A stretch of 64,000 nucleotides of DNA from Brachybacterium tyrofermentans (GCF_014897585.1 NZ_JABUXW010000003.1:124001-188000); one strand, 5' to 3'. Counted from the stretch's first letter, positions 1-9,628 are shown. Translations and numbers: made by a program. The notes: generated by a model not told the origin, from the letters alone.

Positions 1-151
1 GGGACGCGCCGAAGCCACTGCTCCGCGAACCGCTGATGCTGCGCGAGAGACGAGGTCGGGTGAGGGAGGACCAGGCAGCTTCCTTCGCCGCTCGTGCGCG
101 GGCCGAGTCCTCGGCCCGCGCACGATCCGCCGCAGCGGGGTCCTCGCTCAT
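1..151 (-). CDS. N-terminus of an unrecognised protein, cut by the window edge
   Basis: An open frame of 50 codons runs from an ATG at 151 off the left edge without a stop. The visible peptide starts MSEDPAAADRARAEDSARAR and is rich in Ala, Arg and Asp. An AGGAG lies 11 nt before the ATG, which is the main support for a real start. It would be transcribed away from the ABC operon, beyond the hairpin at 200-231. I do not recognise it. A chance frame in GC-rich DNA is possible, because only 150 bases are visible. Confidence 0.4.
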   Translation of the reverse strand, partial: MSEDPAAADRARAEDSARARAAKEAAWSSLTRPRLSRSISGSRSSGFGAS

Positions 152-199
152 CGGCTCACTCACTCCTGGGCTCACTCACTCTCGGGAACAGCCGCTGTG

Positions 200-231
200 A
201 GGAGCAATCGCTCGTGGGAGCGATCGTTCCT
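200..231 (-). terminator. Hairpin after the ABC importer operon
   Basis: A 14 bp inverted repeat (200-213 and 218-231) has a 4-base loop, one G-U-type pair and one mismatch. It lies about 30 bases past the stop of the double ATPase gene. No T-run follows on the minus strand, so it would be a hairpin-only terminator as is common in GC-rich actinobacteria. Confidence 0.55.
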
Positions 232-262
232 CGGATCAGGTGCTCGCCGGATCAGAGAGTGC

Positions 263-2224
263 TCAGACGTGGCCCGCCTCGGAGAACGGGTCGATGACGC
301 CGTCGTCCTGCGGCGAACCGTCGACCTGCTCGTCCTCGACCGCCGCGTCCGGGGCGTCGACGTCGATGGTCTCCGACCCCGCGAGCGGGATGGAGCCGCC
401 GGGGATCGCCGCCAGCAGGCGCTTGGTGTAGTCCTGCTGCGGGGCGTGGAAGACCTCGTCGGTGGTCCCCTGCTCGACGACCTTCCCCTTCTCCATGACC
501 AGCGTGCGATCGGCGATCTGTCGCACCACGGCGAGGTCGTGGGTGATGAAGAGGTAGGACAGCCCCAGCTCGGACTGCAGATCGTTGAGCAGCTCGAGCA
601 CCTGGGACTGGACCAGCACGTCGAGCGCGGAGACCGCCTCGTCGCAGATCACGACCTCCGGGTCCAGGGCCAGGGCACGCGCGATCGCGATGCGCTGGCG
701 CTGGCCGCCCGAGAGCTCGTTGGGATAGCGACGCATCATCTCCGCCGGCAGCGCGACCTTGTCGAGCAGGTCGCGGACCTTCGCCTCACGACTCTTCGCA
801 TCGCCGATGCCGTGCAGGCGCAGCGGCTCCTCGATCGTGTTGTAGATCGAGTACATCGGGTCCAGCGTGCCGTACGGGTTCTGGAAGATCGGCTGCACCC
901 GGCGGCGCAGCGACTTCAGCTCCTTGCCCTTGTACGTGGTCACGTCCTTGCCCTCGAAGAGCACACGCCCCGAGGTCGGCTCGAGGAGCTTCAGCACCAT
1001 CTGCGCCACGGTGGACTTGCCCGAGCCGGACTCCCCCACGATCGCCGTGGTGGTGCCGCGTGCGATCTCGAAGGAGACCTTGTCGACCGCGGTGAACGGA
1101 GTGGTCCTCCAGGGCACGTTCCCGCGGATCGGGAACTCCTTGGTGAGGTCCTGCACCTGGATCACGGCATCGGAGCTCACCTCGCCGTAGCCGAACTGCG
1201 GGCCCGCGTGCTCGGCCTGCGTCGACGGGTCGGTTGGGGTGGGGCCCGTCGGGGTGGAGACCGTCAGCGACGGGACCTTCGGACCCGACAGCTTCGGGGC
1301 GGAGTACGTCGGCCGCTGCACAGCAGAGGCCCCGTCCGTCTCCTCCGCCGCGGGTGTGCCCGATCCGGAGACCAGACGACGCGACGCCAGCGAGGGCGCC
1401 GCCGCGATCAGCCGCTTCGTGTAGGGATGCTGCGGGTTCTGCAGCAGCTCGATCGCGGGACCGGACTCGACGATCTGGCCCTTGTACATGACCACCAGGT
1501 GCTGGGCGCGCTCAGCGGCCAGGCCCAGATCGTGGGTGATCAGCAGGACCGCCACGCCGAGCTCCTCGGTGAGGGTGTCGAGGTGATCGAGGATCTGCTG
1601 CTGCACGGTCACGTCGAGCGCGCTGGTCGGCTCATCTGCGATGAGCAGCTTGGGACGGGCCGCCAGGCCCATCGCGATCAGGGCGCGCTGCTTCATGCCG
1701 CCGGAGAACTCGTGAGGGTACTGGTTCGCCCGGCGCGCCGCATCGGGCAGGCCGGCCTCCTCGAGCAGCTCCACGGAACGGGCACGGGCCTTGGCCCCCC
1801 GCGCGACCCCGTTGGCGGCGAGCGCCTCGGTGATCTGGGCGCCCACCTTCCACATGGGGTTGAGGTTGCTCATCGGGTCCTGCGGGACGAGCCCGATCTC
1901 GCTGCCGCGCAGGGCGAGGATCTCCCGGGTCGGGACCGCGGTGATGTCCCGTCCGCCGAAGCGGATGCTGCCGCCGGTGATCGAGCCGTTCTTCGGAAGC
2001 AGGCGGGCGATGCTCATCGCCGTCGTGGACTTGCCGGAGCCGGACTCGCCGACGATCGCGACCGTCTCGCCGGGATAGACGGACAGGCTCGCCCCACGGA
2101 CGGCGCGGACCTCTCCGTTCGTGGTCCCGAAGGTGATCTCGAGATCAGAGATCTCCAGCAGCGGGTCGTTGCCCGCTGCGCTCCCCGCGTCGGGGGCTGC
2201 TGCGGTGTTCGTGGAGGTGGTCAT
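263..2224 (-). CDS. Peptide/nickel-type ABC importer, double ATPase (DppD-DppF fusion)
   Basis: Cytoplasmic energising subunit of a dipeptide/oligopeptide importer, 653 residues with two complete ATPase domains in one chain. Domain 1 has Walker A GESGSGKST at 59-67, a signature EFSGGMKQR and Walker B LLIADEPTSALD. Domain 2 repeats this set with a second GESGSGKST near residue 400, LSGGQRQR and VVICDEAVSALD. Each domain ends with the oligopeptide_HPY-type extension (NPQHPYTKRL in the first, APQQDYTKRL in the second). In many bacteria DppD and DppF are separate genes; the fusion removes the need for two. Its ATG overlaps the stop of the upstream permease by 4 bases, so translation is probably coupled. 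It is the last gene of the operon. The substrate cannot be read from sequence. Confidence 0.95.
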   Translation of the reverse strand: MTTSTNTAAAPDAGSAAGNDPLLEISDLEITFGTTNGEVRAVRGASLSVYPGETVAIVGESGSGKSTTAMSIARLLPKNGSITGGSIRFGGRDITAVPTREILALRGSEIGLVPQDPMSNLNPMWKVGAQITEALAANGVARGAKARARSVELLEEAGLPDAARRANQYPHEFSGGMKQRALIAMGLAARPKLLIADEPTSALDVTVQQQILDHLDTLTEELGVAVLLITHDLGLAAERAQHLVVMYKGQIVESGPAIELLQNPQHPYTKRLIAAAPSLASRRLVSGSGTPAAEETDGASAVQRPTYSAPKLSGPKVPSLTVSTPTGPTPTDPSTQAEHAGPQFGYGEVSSDAVIQVQDLTKEFPIRGNVPWRTTPFTAVDKVSFEIARGTTTAIVGESGSGKSTVAQMVLKLLEPTSGRVLFEGKDVTTYKGKELKSLRRRVQPIFQNPYGTLDPMYSIYNTIEEPLRLHGIGDAKSREAKVRDLLDKVALPAEMMRRYPNELSGGQRQRIAIARALALDPEVVICDEAVSALDVLVQSQVLELLNDLQSELGLSYLFITHDLAVVRQIADRTLVMEKGKVVEQGTTDEVFHAPQQDYTKRLLAAIPGGSIPLAGSETIDVDAPDAAVEDEQVDGSPQDDGVIDPFSEAGHV

Positions 2225-3180
2225 CGCTTCCTCGCCTTCGGATCGAGGGCGTCGCGCACCGCGTCGCCGAGCATGATGAAGCTCAGCACGGTAATCGCGA
2301 GCGCCATCGAGGGGTAGAAGAGCATCATCGGCTGGGTGCGCAGCGCCGGTCGGGCGTCGGAGATGTCCCCGCCCCAGGAGACCGAGCTCGCAGGAAGGCC
2401 CACGCCGAGGAAGGACAGCGTCGCCTCGGCCACGATGTACACACCGAGGTTCACGGTGGCGGTGACGATCACCGGGGCGATCGCGTTGGGCACGACGTGC
2501 TTGACGAGGTTGGTCACCGAGTTGGCGCCCAGTGCCGTCGAGGCGGTCACGAAGTCCTGGTTCTTCACCGAGATGACCGAGCCGCGCATGATGCGGGCGA
2601 CGTTGGTCCAGCCGAAGACGCCCAGCACCAGGATCACCATCGGCACGTTCATCGACTCGACCCGGTTGGCGATGACGATCGCCCCCAGGATCAGCGGGAT
2701 CGCGAAGAAGATGTCCGTGACGCGGGACAGGATCGCATCGAAGACGCCGCCCACATAGCCGGCCAGGGCACCCAGGACGCCGCCGATGAGCGTCGCCAGG
2801 ATCATCGTGAAGAAGCCGACCATCACCGAGGTGCGGGTCCCGTAGAGCACGCGGGCCAGGACGTCATAGCCCTGCCTCGTGGTCCCGAAGGGATGCTCGC
2901 TGCTCGGCGGCTGATTGGCCTTCGAGATGTCCCCGTAGTTCGGGTCCTGCCCGGTCAGCAGACCCGGGAAGGCCGCGACGAACAGGATGACCACGATCAG
3001 TGCCGCGGAGATCAGGAAGACGGGGTTGCGGACCAGGTTGCGGCCGGCCTCCGCCCACATCGAGCGGGGCGCGGACGTGGTGTCCACGGCGTCGACCGCC
3101 TGCAGGGGGGTCTCGTCCAGCGGGGCGACGAAGTGCGTCGCCGCGGGTCGGACGGAACGGGTGACGGGTTCACTTCGCAT
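2221..3180 (-). CDS. ABC importer permease, DppC type
   Basis: Inner membrane channel half of the peptide/nickel-type importer, 319 residues. A hydrophilic N-terminus of about 45 residues leads to a first membrane segment (VFLISAALIVVILFVAAFPG). The OppC-like N-terminal signature and a BPD_transp_1 domain with several more helices follow. The EAA loop that docks on the ATPase lies in the stretch around LGANSVTNLVKHVVPNAIAP. The gene overlaps the upstream permease by 11 bases and the ATPase by 4 bases, so the three are tightly coupled. It pairs with the DppB-type subunit to make the pore. Confidence 0.93.
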   Translation of the reverse strand: MRSEPVTRSVRPAATHFVAPLDETPLQAVDAVDTTSAPRSMWAEAGRNLVRNPVFLISAALIVVILFVAAFPGLLTGQDPNYGDISKANQPPSSEHPFGTTRQGYDVLARVLYGTRTSVMVGFFTMILATLIGGVLGALAGYVGGVFDAILSRVTDIFFAIPLILGAIVIANRVESMNVPMVILVLGVFGWTNVARIMRGSVISVKNQDFVTASTALGANSVTNLVKHVVPNAIAPVIVTATVNLGVYIVAEATLSFLGVGLPASSVSWGGDISDARPALRTQPMMLFYPSMALAITVLSFIMLGDAVRDALDPKARKR

Positions 3181-4099
3181 AGCGGATCCTCGGGTCGAGA
3201 ACGGCGTAGAGCAGGTCCACGATCAGGTTGGCGACCAGGAAGATGATCACCAGCAGCGTCACCACGGACACGATCATCGGGCTCTCGCCGTCGATGATGG
3301 CGCGGAAGAGCAGCGAGCCGATGCCGCTGATGTTGAAGATGCCCTCCGTGACGATCGCGCCGCCCATCAGCGCACCCAGATCCGCACCGATGAAGGTGAC
3401 GACCGGGATCAGGGAGTTGCGCAGGATGTGCTTGGAGACGACCCCGCCGCGGGAGAGTCCCTTGGCGGTCGCCGTGCGCACGTGGTCCGCGGTGGCGACC
3501 TCGGCGATCGAGGTGCGGGTCAGGCGCAGCACATAGGCGAACGACACGGCGCCGAGCACGGCGCCGGGTACCAGCAGGTTCTGCCACGAGGGGTCGCGCC
3601 CCACGTTCACCGGGGCGACGCCGAGCTGCACGCCGAGCACGAACTGGGCGATGAAGCCGATGACGAAGGTGGGGACCGCGATGACGAGCAGCGACACCAT
3701 CAGCAACGTGGTGTCGATCAGCGTGCCCTTCTTCAGACCCGAGATGACACCGGCGACCACGCCGAAGACGCTCTCGATCACGACGGCGATGATCGCGAGC
3801 CGGAAGGTGACGGGGAAGGCCGCCTTGATCTGGTCGATGATCGGCCGGCCGTTGAACCCGATGCCGAAGTCTCCCTGGAAGAGATTCCCCAGATAGATCA
3901 GCCACTGGATGAGCACGGGTTTGTCGAGGTTGTACTGCGCGCGCAGCTTGTCGGCCACGGCCGGGGAGATCGGCTTGTCACCCGCGATCGCCGCGATGGG
4001 GTCGCCGGAGGAGACGAAGGCCATCAGGTAGACGATGAGGGTGGCGCCGAGGAAGACGGGGATCATCTGCAGCAGTCGCCGCCCGATGTACCAGATCAC
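3170..4099 (-). CDS. ABC importer permease, DppB type
   Basis: The other channel half of the importer. I chose the GTG at 4099, giving 309 residues beginning VIWYIGRRLLQMIPVFLGAT. This is where DppB proteins normally start, and an AGGTGA lies 5 nt before it. A longer frame opens at an ATG at 4201, but its 34 extra residues are proline-rich and unlike the family. The protein has the DppB N-terminal membrane helix, the GDP motif in the first periplasmic loop, and a BPD_transp_1 domain. It lies about 140 bases after the lipoprotein gene, as in most dpp operons. Confidence 0.9.
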   Translation of the reverse strand: MIWYIGRRLLQMIPVFLGATLIVYLMAFVSSGDPIAAIAGDKPISPAVADKLRAQYNLDKPVLIQWLIYLGNLFQGDFGIGFNGRPIIDQIKAAFPVTFRLAIIAVVIESVFGVVAGVISGLKKGTLIDTTLLMVSLLVIAVPTFVIGFIAQFVLGVQLGVAPVNVGRDPSWQNLLVPGAVLGAVSFAYVLRLTRTSIAEVATADHVRTATAKGLSRGGVVSKHILRNSLIPVVTFIGADLGALMGGAIVTEGIFNISGIGSLLFRAIIDGESPMIVSVVTLLVIIFLVANLIVDLLYAVLDPRIRYAK

Positions 4100-4237
4100 G
4101 TCGGTCACCTTCGGTTGAGGGAGCGCGGGGCGAGGAAAGAAGGGGAACAGCCGTCCGTCCATGGCCCCGGCACATGGACGTGCGACGGCGGGAGACGGCA
4201 CCAGGGCCGCCTCCCGCCGGAGGTCGCGATCAGAGGA

Positions 4238-5887
4238 TCACTTGGTGATCGCGTAGTACAGCGGGACGGTGTCCCAGCCGTACTCCACGTTCGAGACCAG
4301 GTCCGAGAACCCGCCGAAGGTGTTCTGGTACCACAGCGGCAAGGCCGGGAGATCTTCCATGAGGATGGCCTCGGCGGCGTGGAACTTCTCGTTCGCGGCG
4401 TCGATGTCCGGTGCGGCGAGGCCTTCCTTCAGCAGGTCGTCGAACTCCGGGTTCTTGTAGTCGCCGTCGTTGCTGCCCTTGCCGTCCGCCGCGGCGGAGG
4501 AGTAGATCGGGCCGAGGAAGTTGTAGACGGAGGGGTAGTCCGCCTGCCAGCCGGAGCGGAAGGCACCCTCCATCGTGCGGGCCGTGATCTGCTCACGGAA
4601 CTCGCCGAAGGCGGGGAACGGGTTCGGCGTGGCCTCGATGCCGAGGGTGTTCTTGACCGAGTTGCACACGGCCTCGACCCAGTCCTTGTGCGGGGAGTCG
4701 GCGTTGTAGGCCAGGGTGAAGGGGCCCTTGAAGGGCTGGATCTTCTCGGCCTCGGCCCACAGCTCCTTGGCCTTGGCCTCGTCGAACTCGAGGACCTCCG
4801 CGCCGGGGATGTCGGTGGCGCCGCCGCCATCGATCACGGGGGCGACGAAGTCCGTCGCGGGGCTGCGGGTGCCGTAGAACAGCGAGTCGCAGATCGCCGT
4901 GCGGTCGATGGCGTACGAGAGTGCCTGGCGGCGGATCTTGCCCGCCTCCCCGGAGAAGTCCGGATCGTCCTGCGGGATGGTGAAGGACTGGAACACCGCG
5001 CCCGGGGCGTTGATGGCGCGGTCACCGAGCTCGTCCTCGAAGGTGGACAGGGCCGAGGTCGGGATGATGTCCGAGACGTCGACATTGCCCGAGAGCATGT
5101 CGTTGTAGAGCGTCTCGTCATCCGCGTAGACGACGAAGGTGACGCCGGAGTTCTGGGCGGCGCGGGGGCCGTCGTACTCCGGGTTCGGGACGAGCACGAT
5201 CTCGGCGTCGTGGGTCCAGGAGTCGACCATGTAGGGGCCGTTGCCGATGGGGGCCTCGCCGTAGGCGTCGATGTCCTCGAAAGCCGAGGGCGGCATCGGC
5301 GAGTAGGCCGAGTAGCCCAGGCGCGAGGAGAAGTCGGCCTGCGTGGAGACCAGCTTGACGGTGAAGCTCGTGTCGTCGACGACCTTCAGACCGGAGAGCG
5401 TGAGGTCCTTGGTCGCGTCATCGGCGGCGACCTCGTCGAAGCCCTCGATGGGCTGGAAGAAGGACTGGCTCTTCTGGGCGTTCGCGGTGTTGGCGCCGAA
5501 GTTCCAGGCGTCCACGAAGTTCTGCGCGGTGAGCGCGGTGCCATCGGAGAACTTCAGACCCTCACGGATCGTGATGGTCCAGTTCTGGTTGTCCTCGGAC
5601 TCGATGGACTCCGCGACCTCGTTCTCGACCTTGCCCTCGGCGTCGTAGTAGACGAGCCCGGAGAAGACCGACGTGATGATTCGACCGCCGCCCACCTCGC
5701 TGGTGTTCGTCGGGACCAGGGGGTTCTCCGGCTCGGTGCCGTTGGCGAGGATGGGCTCGCCCGTTCCTCCGCCGGCATCGCTGCCGGAACCGGAACCGGT
5801 GTCGCCGCCGGAGCAGGCGGCCAAGGTGACAGCTGCGGCACCGCCGGCGGCGGTGCCCAGCATCATCGATCGTCGCGAAATAGCCAT
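4238..5887 (-). CDS. Solute-binding lipoprotein of the ABC importer (SBP family 5)
   Basis: Surface receptor that captures the substrate for the DppB/DppC channel, 549 residues. The N-terminus has a twin-arginine-like start (SRRSMML) and a lipobox LAAC with the lipidated cysteine at residue 25. It is therefore probably exported and anchored to the outer face of the membrane. A Gly/Ser-rich linker follows, then an SBP_bac_5 domain with the family stretch FSDGTALTAQNFVDAW. AGGAG lies 5 nt before the ATG. It is the first gene of a four-gene operon. Peptides are the commonest substrate of this family, but nickel, sugars and opines occur, so the ligand is open. Confidence 0.93.
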   Translation of the reverse strand: MAISRRSMMLGTAAGGAAAVTLAACSGGDTGSGSGSDAGGGTGEPILANGTEPENPLVPTNTSEVGGGRIITSVFSGLVYYDAEGKVENEVAESIESEDNQNWTITIREGLKFSDGTALTAQNFVDAWNFGANTANAQKSQSFFQPIEGFDEVAADDATKDLTLSGLKVVDDTSFTVKLVSTQADFSSRLGYSAYSPMPPSAFEDIDAYGEAPIGNGPYMVDSWTHDAEIVLVPNPEYDGPRAAQNSGVTFVVYADDETLYNDMLSGNVDVSDIIPTSALSTFEDELGDRAINAPGAVFQSFTIPQDDPDFSGEAGKIRRQALSYAIDRTAICDSLFYGTRSPATDFVAPVIDGGGATDIPGAEVLEFDEAKAKELWAEAEKIQPFKGPFTLAYNADSPHKDWVEAVCNSVKNTLGIEATPNPFPAFGEFREQITARTMEGAFRSGWQADYPSVYNFLGPIYSSAAADGKGSNDGDYKNPEFDDLLKEGLAAPDIDAANEKFHAAEAILMEDLPALPLWYQNTFGGFSDLVSNVEYGWDTVPLYYAITK

Positions 5888-6090
5888 GGGATCTCCTGGG
5901 ATGACTGAGCTGGATTCGTCGCGCTCCGTTGCGCACGACGCATCCCTCAGTGTGCACCCTCACCTGTCAAGAACTATCCATCAGTCGGTCACAAATCGGT
6001 CTCGGGCCCTTTTCAACCACCTTGACCAGGGCAGCTGAAACACACTGACCGGGCACGACGTTCTTCTCGTGAAGGGTGTTGAATGGCCTC
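5888..6090. promoter_or_regulatory. Divergent intergenic region between the ABC importer operon and pgi
   Basis: About 200 bases separate the two divergent starts, so promoters for both must lie here. A TTGACA on the minus strand (5970-5965) and a TTGACC on the plus strand (6022-6027) could be -35 elements. I see no convincing -10 partner for either. Confidence 0.35.
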
Positions 6091-7788
6091 ATGACTGCTC
6101 CGACCACGCCCTCCGCCCCCATCGATCCCACGAGCACCGACGCGTGGGCCTCCCTCGAGGCGCACAACCTCGAGCTGACCGGGTCACTGCGCGAATGGTT
6201 CGACGCGGACCCCGAGCGTGCGCAGCGCTTCAGCGCCGACGCCGCGGACCTCCACGTCGACCTGTCCAAGAACCTCGTGACCGCCGAGACCCTCGAGCTC
6301 CTGCAGCAGCTCGCCCGTGAGGTCGGCGTGGAGGCGCACCGCGACGCCATGTTCGCCGGCGCCCACATCAACACCACCGAGGACCGCGCGGTGCTCCACA
6401 CCGCGCTGCGCCGCCCCGCCGGCGCCTCCCCCGCCCTCGAGATCGACGGACAGCAGATCGACGAGGACGTCCACGAGACCCTGCAGCGGGTCTACGACTT
6501 CGCCGACTCCGTGCGCTCGGGCGAGTGGACCGGCGTGACCGGCAAGCGCATCGAGACCGTCGTGAACATCGGCATCGGCGGCTCGGACCTGGGCCCCGTG
6601 ATGGTCTACGAGGCGCTGAGGCCCCAGGCGCAGGACGGTCTGAGCGCCCGCTTCCTCTCGAACATCGACCCGACCGACGCCTACGAGACCACCCGGGACC
6701 TCGACCCCGAGACCACGCTGGTCATCGTCGCCTCGAAGACCTTCACCACGCAGGAGACCCTCACCAACGCGCGCCTCGTGCGCGAGTGGCTGCTGCAGGG
6801 GCTGCGCGAGAACGCCGGCCTGACCGTGGAGCAGGAGCAGGAGGCCATCGCGAAGCACTTCGTCGCCGTCTCCACCGCCTTGGACAAGGTCGAGGCCTTC
6901 GGCATCGACCCCAAGAACGCCTTCGGCTTCTGGGACTGGGTGGGCGGCCGCTACAGCGTCGACTCCGCGATCGGCACCGTGCTCGCCACCGTGCTGGGCC
7001 CGGACACCTTCGAGGAGCTCCTGGCCGGCTTCCACGCCATGGACGAGCACTTCGCCACCGCCCCCGCGGAGAAGAACGTGCCGCTGCTGATGGGCCTGCT
7101 CAACATCTGGAACGTGAACTTCCTCGAGGCGGAGACCCACGCGGTGCTCCCCTACTCCCAGTACCTGCACCGCTTCCCCGCGTACCTGCAGCAGCTGACC
7201 ATGGAGTCCAACGGCAAGGCGACCCGCCGGGACGGCTCCCTCGTCACCACCGAGACCGGCGAGGTGTTCTGGGGCGAGCCCGGCACCAACGGCCAGCACG
7301 CCTTCTACCAGCTGATCCACCAGGGCACCCGGATCATCCCGGCGGACTTCATCGCTTTCGCCACCCCGAACCATGCCCTGGCCGACGGCGAGCAGGACGT
7401 GCACGAGCTGTTCCTCGCGAACTTCTTCGCCCAGACCAAGGCGCTCGCCTTCGGCAAGACGGCCGAGGAGGTGCGCGCCGAGGGCACCGAGGGTGCTCTC
7501 GTGGCGGCCCGCGAGTTCTCCGGTGATCGCCCCACCACCTCGATCATGGCCCCGAAGCTCACCGCGTCGGTGCTGGGCCAGCTGATCGCGCTGTACGAGC
7601 ACATCACCTTCGTGCAGGGCGTCGTGTGGGGCATCAACTCCTTCGACCAGTGGGGGGTGGAGCTGGGCAAGCAGCTCGCCAAGGGGCTCGCCCCTGCCGT
7701 CGCCGGGGACGAGCAGGCGATCTCCTCCGAGGACTCCTCCACGTCGGCGCTGATCCGCTACTACCACGAGCACCGCCAGCAGGGCTGA
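6091..7788 (+). CDS. pgi: Glucose-6-phosphate isomerase
   Basis: Interconverts glucose 6-phosphate and fructose 6-phosphate in the cytosol, linking glycolysis, gluconeogenesis and the pentose phosphate path. The 565-residue length is normal for the bacterial enzyme. Both family signatures are present: [11 protein letters not shown] near residue 285, and [18 protein letters not shown] near the C-terminus, which holds the catalytic lysine. The sugar-phosphate loop ([11 protein letters not shown]), ESNGK and the [10 protein letters not shown] histidine region are intact. I chose the ATG at 6091; a GTG at 6076 is in frame but has no spaced ribosome site. The gene is monocistronic and followed by a repeat array and a strong terminator. 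Confidence 0.97.
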   Translation: MTAPTTPSAPIDPTSTDAWASLEAHNLELTGSLREWFDADPERAQRFSADAADLHVDLSKNLVTAETLELLQQLAREVGVEAHRDAMFAGAHINTTEDRAVLHTALRRPAGASPALEIDGQQIDEDVHETLQRVYDFADSVRSGEWTGVTGKRIETVVNIGIGGSDLGPVMVYEALRPQAQDGLSARFLSNIDPTDAYETTRDLDPETTLVIVASKTFTTQETLTNARLVREWLLQGLRENAGLTVEQEQEAIAKHFVAVSTALDKVEAFGIDPKNAFGFWDWVGGRYSVDSAIGTVLATVLGPDTFEELLAGFHAMDEHFATAPAEKNVPLLMGLLNIWNVNFLEAETHAVLPYSQYLHRFPAYLQQLTMESNGKATRRDGSLVTTETGEVFWGEPGTNGQHAFYQLIHQGTRIIPADFIAFATPNHALADGEQDVHELFLANFFAQTKALAFGKTAEEVRAEGTEGALVAAREFSGDRPTTSIMAPKLTASVLGQLIALYEHITFVQGVVWGINSFDQWGVELGKQLAKGLAPAVAGDEQAISSEDSSTSALIRYYHEHRQQG

Positions 7789-7833
7789 GCGCACGGGCCG
7801 AGCACCGGCGACCGCCCGTCGGCACGTTCCGCT

Positions 7834-7985
7834 CGGCCCGGCATGTCCCGTGCGGGCCGGTATGTTCCGTGCGGGCCGATATGTCCCGCGTGGACCCGCA
7901 TGTCCTGCGCGGGCCGATTTGTCCCGCGTGGACCCGCATGTCCTGCGCGGGCCGATATGTCCCGCGTGGACCCGCATGTCCTGCG
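7834..7985. repeat. Array of eight 19 bp units after pgi
   Basis: Eight contiguous 19 bp units share the core ATGTCC and fall into two classes. The last six units alternate strictly between CGGGCCGATATGTCCCGCG and TGGACCCGCATGTCCTGCG, making a 38 bp higher-order unit repeated three times. The first two units (from 7834 and 7853) are more diverged, and weak traces extend to about 7815 on the left and 7995 on the right. Nineteen is not a multiple of three, and no gene-like frame fits. Confidence 0.9.
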
Positions 7986-7994
7986 CGGGCCGAT

Positions 7995-8027
7995 GCTGAG
8001 GGGAGCTGGCGATATCGCCACCTCAGC
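7995..8027. repeat. Nested inverted repeat next to the 19 bp array
   Basis: GCTGAGG at 7995-8001 pairs with CCTCAGC at 8021-8027. Inside it lies a perfect 14-base palindrome, TGGCGATATCGCCA, at 8007-8020. It could be a first hairpin of the pgi terminator region or a protein site. Confidence 0.5.
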
Positions 8028-8077
8028 GCATAGACAGCCCCTGCAGAACCTCGACGGGCGGGCACGCCCACCGCGAG

Positions 8078-8126
8078 GAACGACGACGGCGCCCCCGGAG
8101 CAGGTCCGGGGGCGCCGTCGTTGTTC
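8078..8126. terminator. Strong bidirectional terminator between pgi and the transporter
   Basis: 22-base arms (8078-8099 and 8105-8126) pair with one imperfect position across a 5-base loop. The stem core is GGCGCCCCCGGA/TCCGGGGGCGCC, and TTGTT lies at the plus-strand end. It lies between convergent genes and can serve both. Confidence 0.88.
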
Positions 8127-8224
8127 CGAGCTGGCCACACTCGTCCAACGTGCTGAGGACGACGGTCCGGCCGGAGGCTAGGTTCCAGTCCGGCCACGCT
8201 CCTCAGCTCAGCCGATCTCGCGGC

Positions 8225-9628
8225 TCAGGCCAGGTAGTCGACCTCGCGGGTCTCCTTGCCGAGCAGCAGGGCCACGATCGTGATGATCGCCGCGAGAGTC
8301 AGGTAGCCGCCCACGAGCCACAGCGGGCCGTCCAGCAGCTGCCACAGCGCGATCATCGCGTAGGGCGCGGGGGCCGCGCCGATCACGGAGGCCATGTTGT
8401 AGCTGACGGCGCTGCCGGTGTAGCGCACGTCCGAGGAGAACATCTCCGGCAGGAACGCCGCCATCGGGCCGAAGGTCAGGCCCATGAGTGTGAAGCCGAG
8501 GATCAGGGTCGCCATCACCCCGACCGTTCCGGCCTGCACCATCGGCTCGATGAGGAGCCCGAAGACTCCGATCGCGGCGGTGACGGTCAGCAGCAGCTTG
8601 CGGCGGCCGAGTCGATCTGCGAGCGGACCGGAGACCAGGGTGAAGATGCCGAAGAACACGACGCCGATGATCAGCATGGTGAGGAACTGCGGGCGGTCGT
8701 ACCCGAGTCCGGGAGCGAAGCCCGCGGCGTCGAAGGGCTTGCCGGCGGCCTCGGCGGCGGCGCGGGCGGTCCCCTCGTCGGCCTCGGTGGTCCCGACCAC
8801 CATGAGGAAGGCGGTCATCAGGTAGAAGAGGACATAGGTCGCGACCATGGCGACCGTAGCGAGGATCAGCGGCTTCCAGGCGGTGCGGAACACGCGCGCG
8901 ATCGGGATGGCGGCCACTCGCTCCTCGTCGATGACCTTCTGGAAGGCCGGGCTCTCCATGAGCTTCAGGCGCACCCAGAGGCCCACGATCACCAGGATCG
9001 AGGACAGCAGGAACGGCAGGCGCCAGCCCCAGGACATGAACTGCGCGTCGGTGAGCTGCAGGCTGAGGACCACGAACAGCAGGTTGGACAGGATGAACCC
9101 GATGGGGGCGCCGAGCTGCGGGAAGGTTCCGTAGAGCGCGCGCTTGCCGGGCGGGGCGTTCTCGGTGGCCAGCAGCGCCGCCCCGGACCATTCGCCGCCC
9201 AGGCCGATGCCCTGGCAGAACCGCAGCAGCACCAGGATCGCCGGGGCGAGGACCGTGAACCCCGGGGTCGAGGCAGTGGGAAGCACCCCGATGAGGAAGG
9301 TCGCGATGCCCATCACCAGCAGGCTCGCGACCAGGGTGGTCTTGCGGCCCACGCGGTCCCCGAAGTGGCCGAAGACCAGGGAGCCCAACGGGCGGGCCAC
9401 GAAGGCGACGCCGAAGATCGCGAAAGAGCTCAAGAGCTGGTTCGCCGGGGTCTGCGTGGGGAAGAACAGAGCGGGGAACACCAGCGAGGCGGCGGTCGCG
9501 TAGGCGTAGAAGTCGAAGAATTCGATCGTCGTGCCGACCATCGAGGCGGTGATGACGCGGCCGCGGGTGTTCGCGGGGGCGGCTTCGGGTGCCGAGGTGG
9601 AAGGGGACGGGGACGGGGCGGTACTCAC
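8225..9628 (-). CDS. MFS transporter, metabolite:H+ symporter (MHS) family
   Basis: Twelve-helix proton-coupled carrier of the sugar_tr/MHS branch (relatives include ShiA, ProP and KgtP). The first helix region GTTIEFFDFYAYATAASLVF is typical of MHS proteins, and the loop 2-3 motif reads GHFGDRVGRK. I chose the GTG at 9628 (467 residues). A -10-like TACAGT ends 8 nt before it, and an ATG 51 bases upstream has no ribosome site. The N-terminal 25 residues are Ser/Pro/Ala-rich and cytoplasmic. It stands alone between two terminator regions. The substrate could be a carboxylate, an aromatic acid or a compatible solute; sequence does not decide. Confidence 0.88.
   Translation of the reverse strand: MSTAPSPSPSTSAPEAAPANTRGRVITASMVGTTIEFFDFYAYATAASLVFPALFFPTQTPANQLLSSFAIFGVAFVARPLGSLVFGHFGDRVGRKTTLVASLLVMGIATFLIGVLPTASTPGFTVLAPAILVLLRFCQGIGLGGEWSGAALLATENAPPGKRALYGTFPQLGAPIGFILSNLLFVVLSLQLTDAQFMSWGWRLPFLLSSILVIVGLWVRLKLMESPAFQKVIDEERVAAIPIARVFRTAWKPLILATVAMVATYVLFYLMTAFLMVVGTTEADEGTARAAAEAAGKPFDAAGFAPGLGYDRPQFLTMLIIGVVFFGIFTLVSGPLADRLGRRKLLLTVTAAIGVFGLLIEPMVQAGTVGVMATLILGFTLMGLTFGPMAAFLPEMFSSDVRYTGSAVSYNMASVIGAAPAPYAMIALWQLLDGPLWLVGGYLTLAAIITIVALLLGKETREVDYLA

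Noticed and set aside
197..2317. A long open frame of about 700 codons on the plus strand opposite the ABC ATPase
   Set aside because: It is antisense to a clear two-domain ATPase, is rich in Arg/Gly/Asp/Val as expected for shadows of GC-rich genes, and has no recognisable domain. Many similar frames across the window were left out for the same reason.
7834..7985. CRISPR array
   Set aside because: The 19 bp units are contiguous with no unique spacers, and no cas genes are present.
7761..8138. A frame across the 19 bp array that gives a repeated Gly/Pro/Arg/Thr protein
   Set aside because: The 19 bp period shifts frame, there is no credible start or ribosome site, and the frame runs over a terminator.
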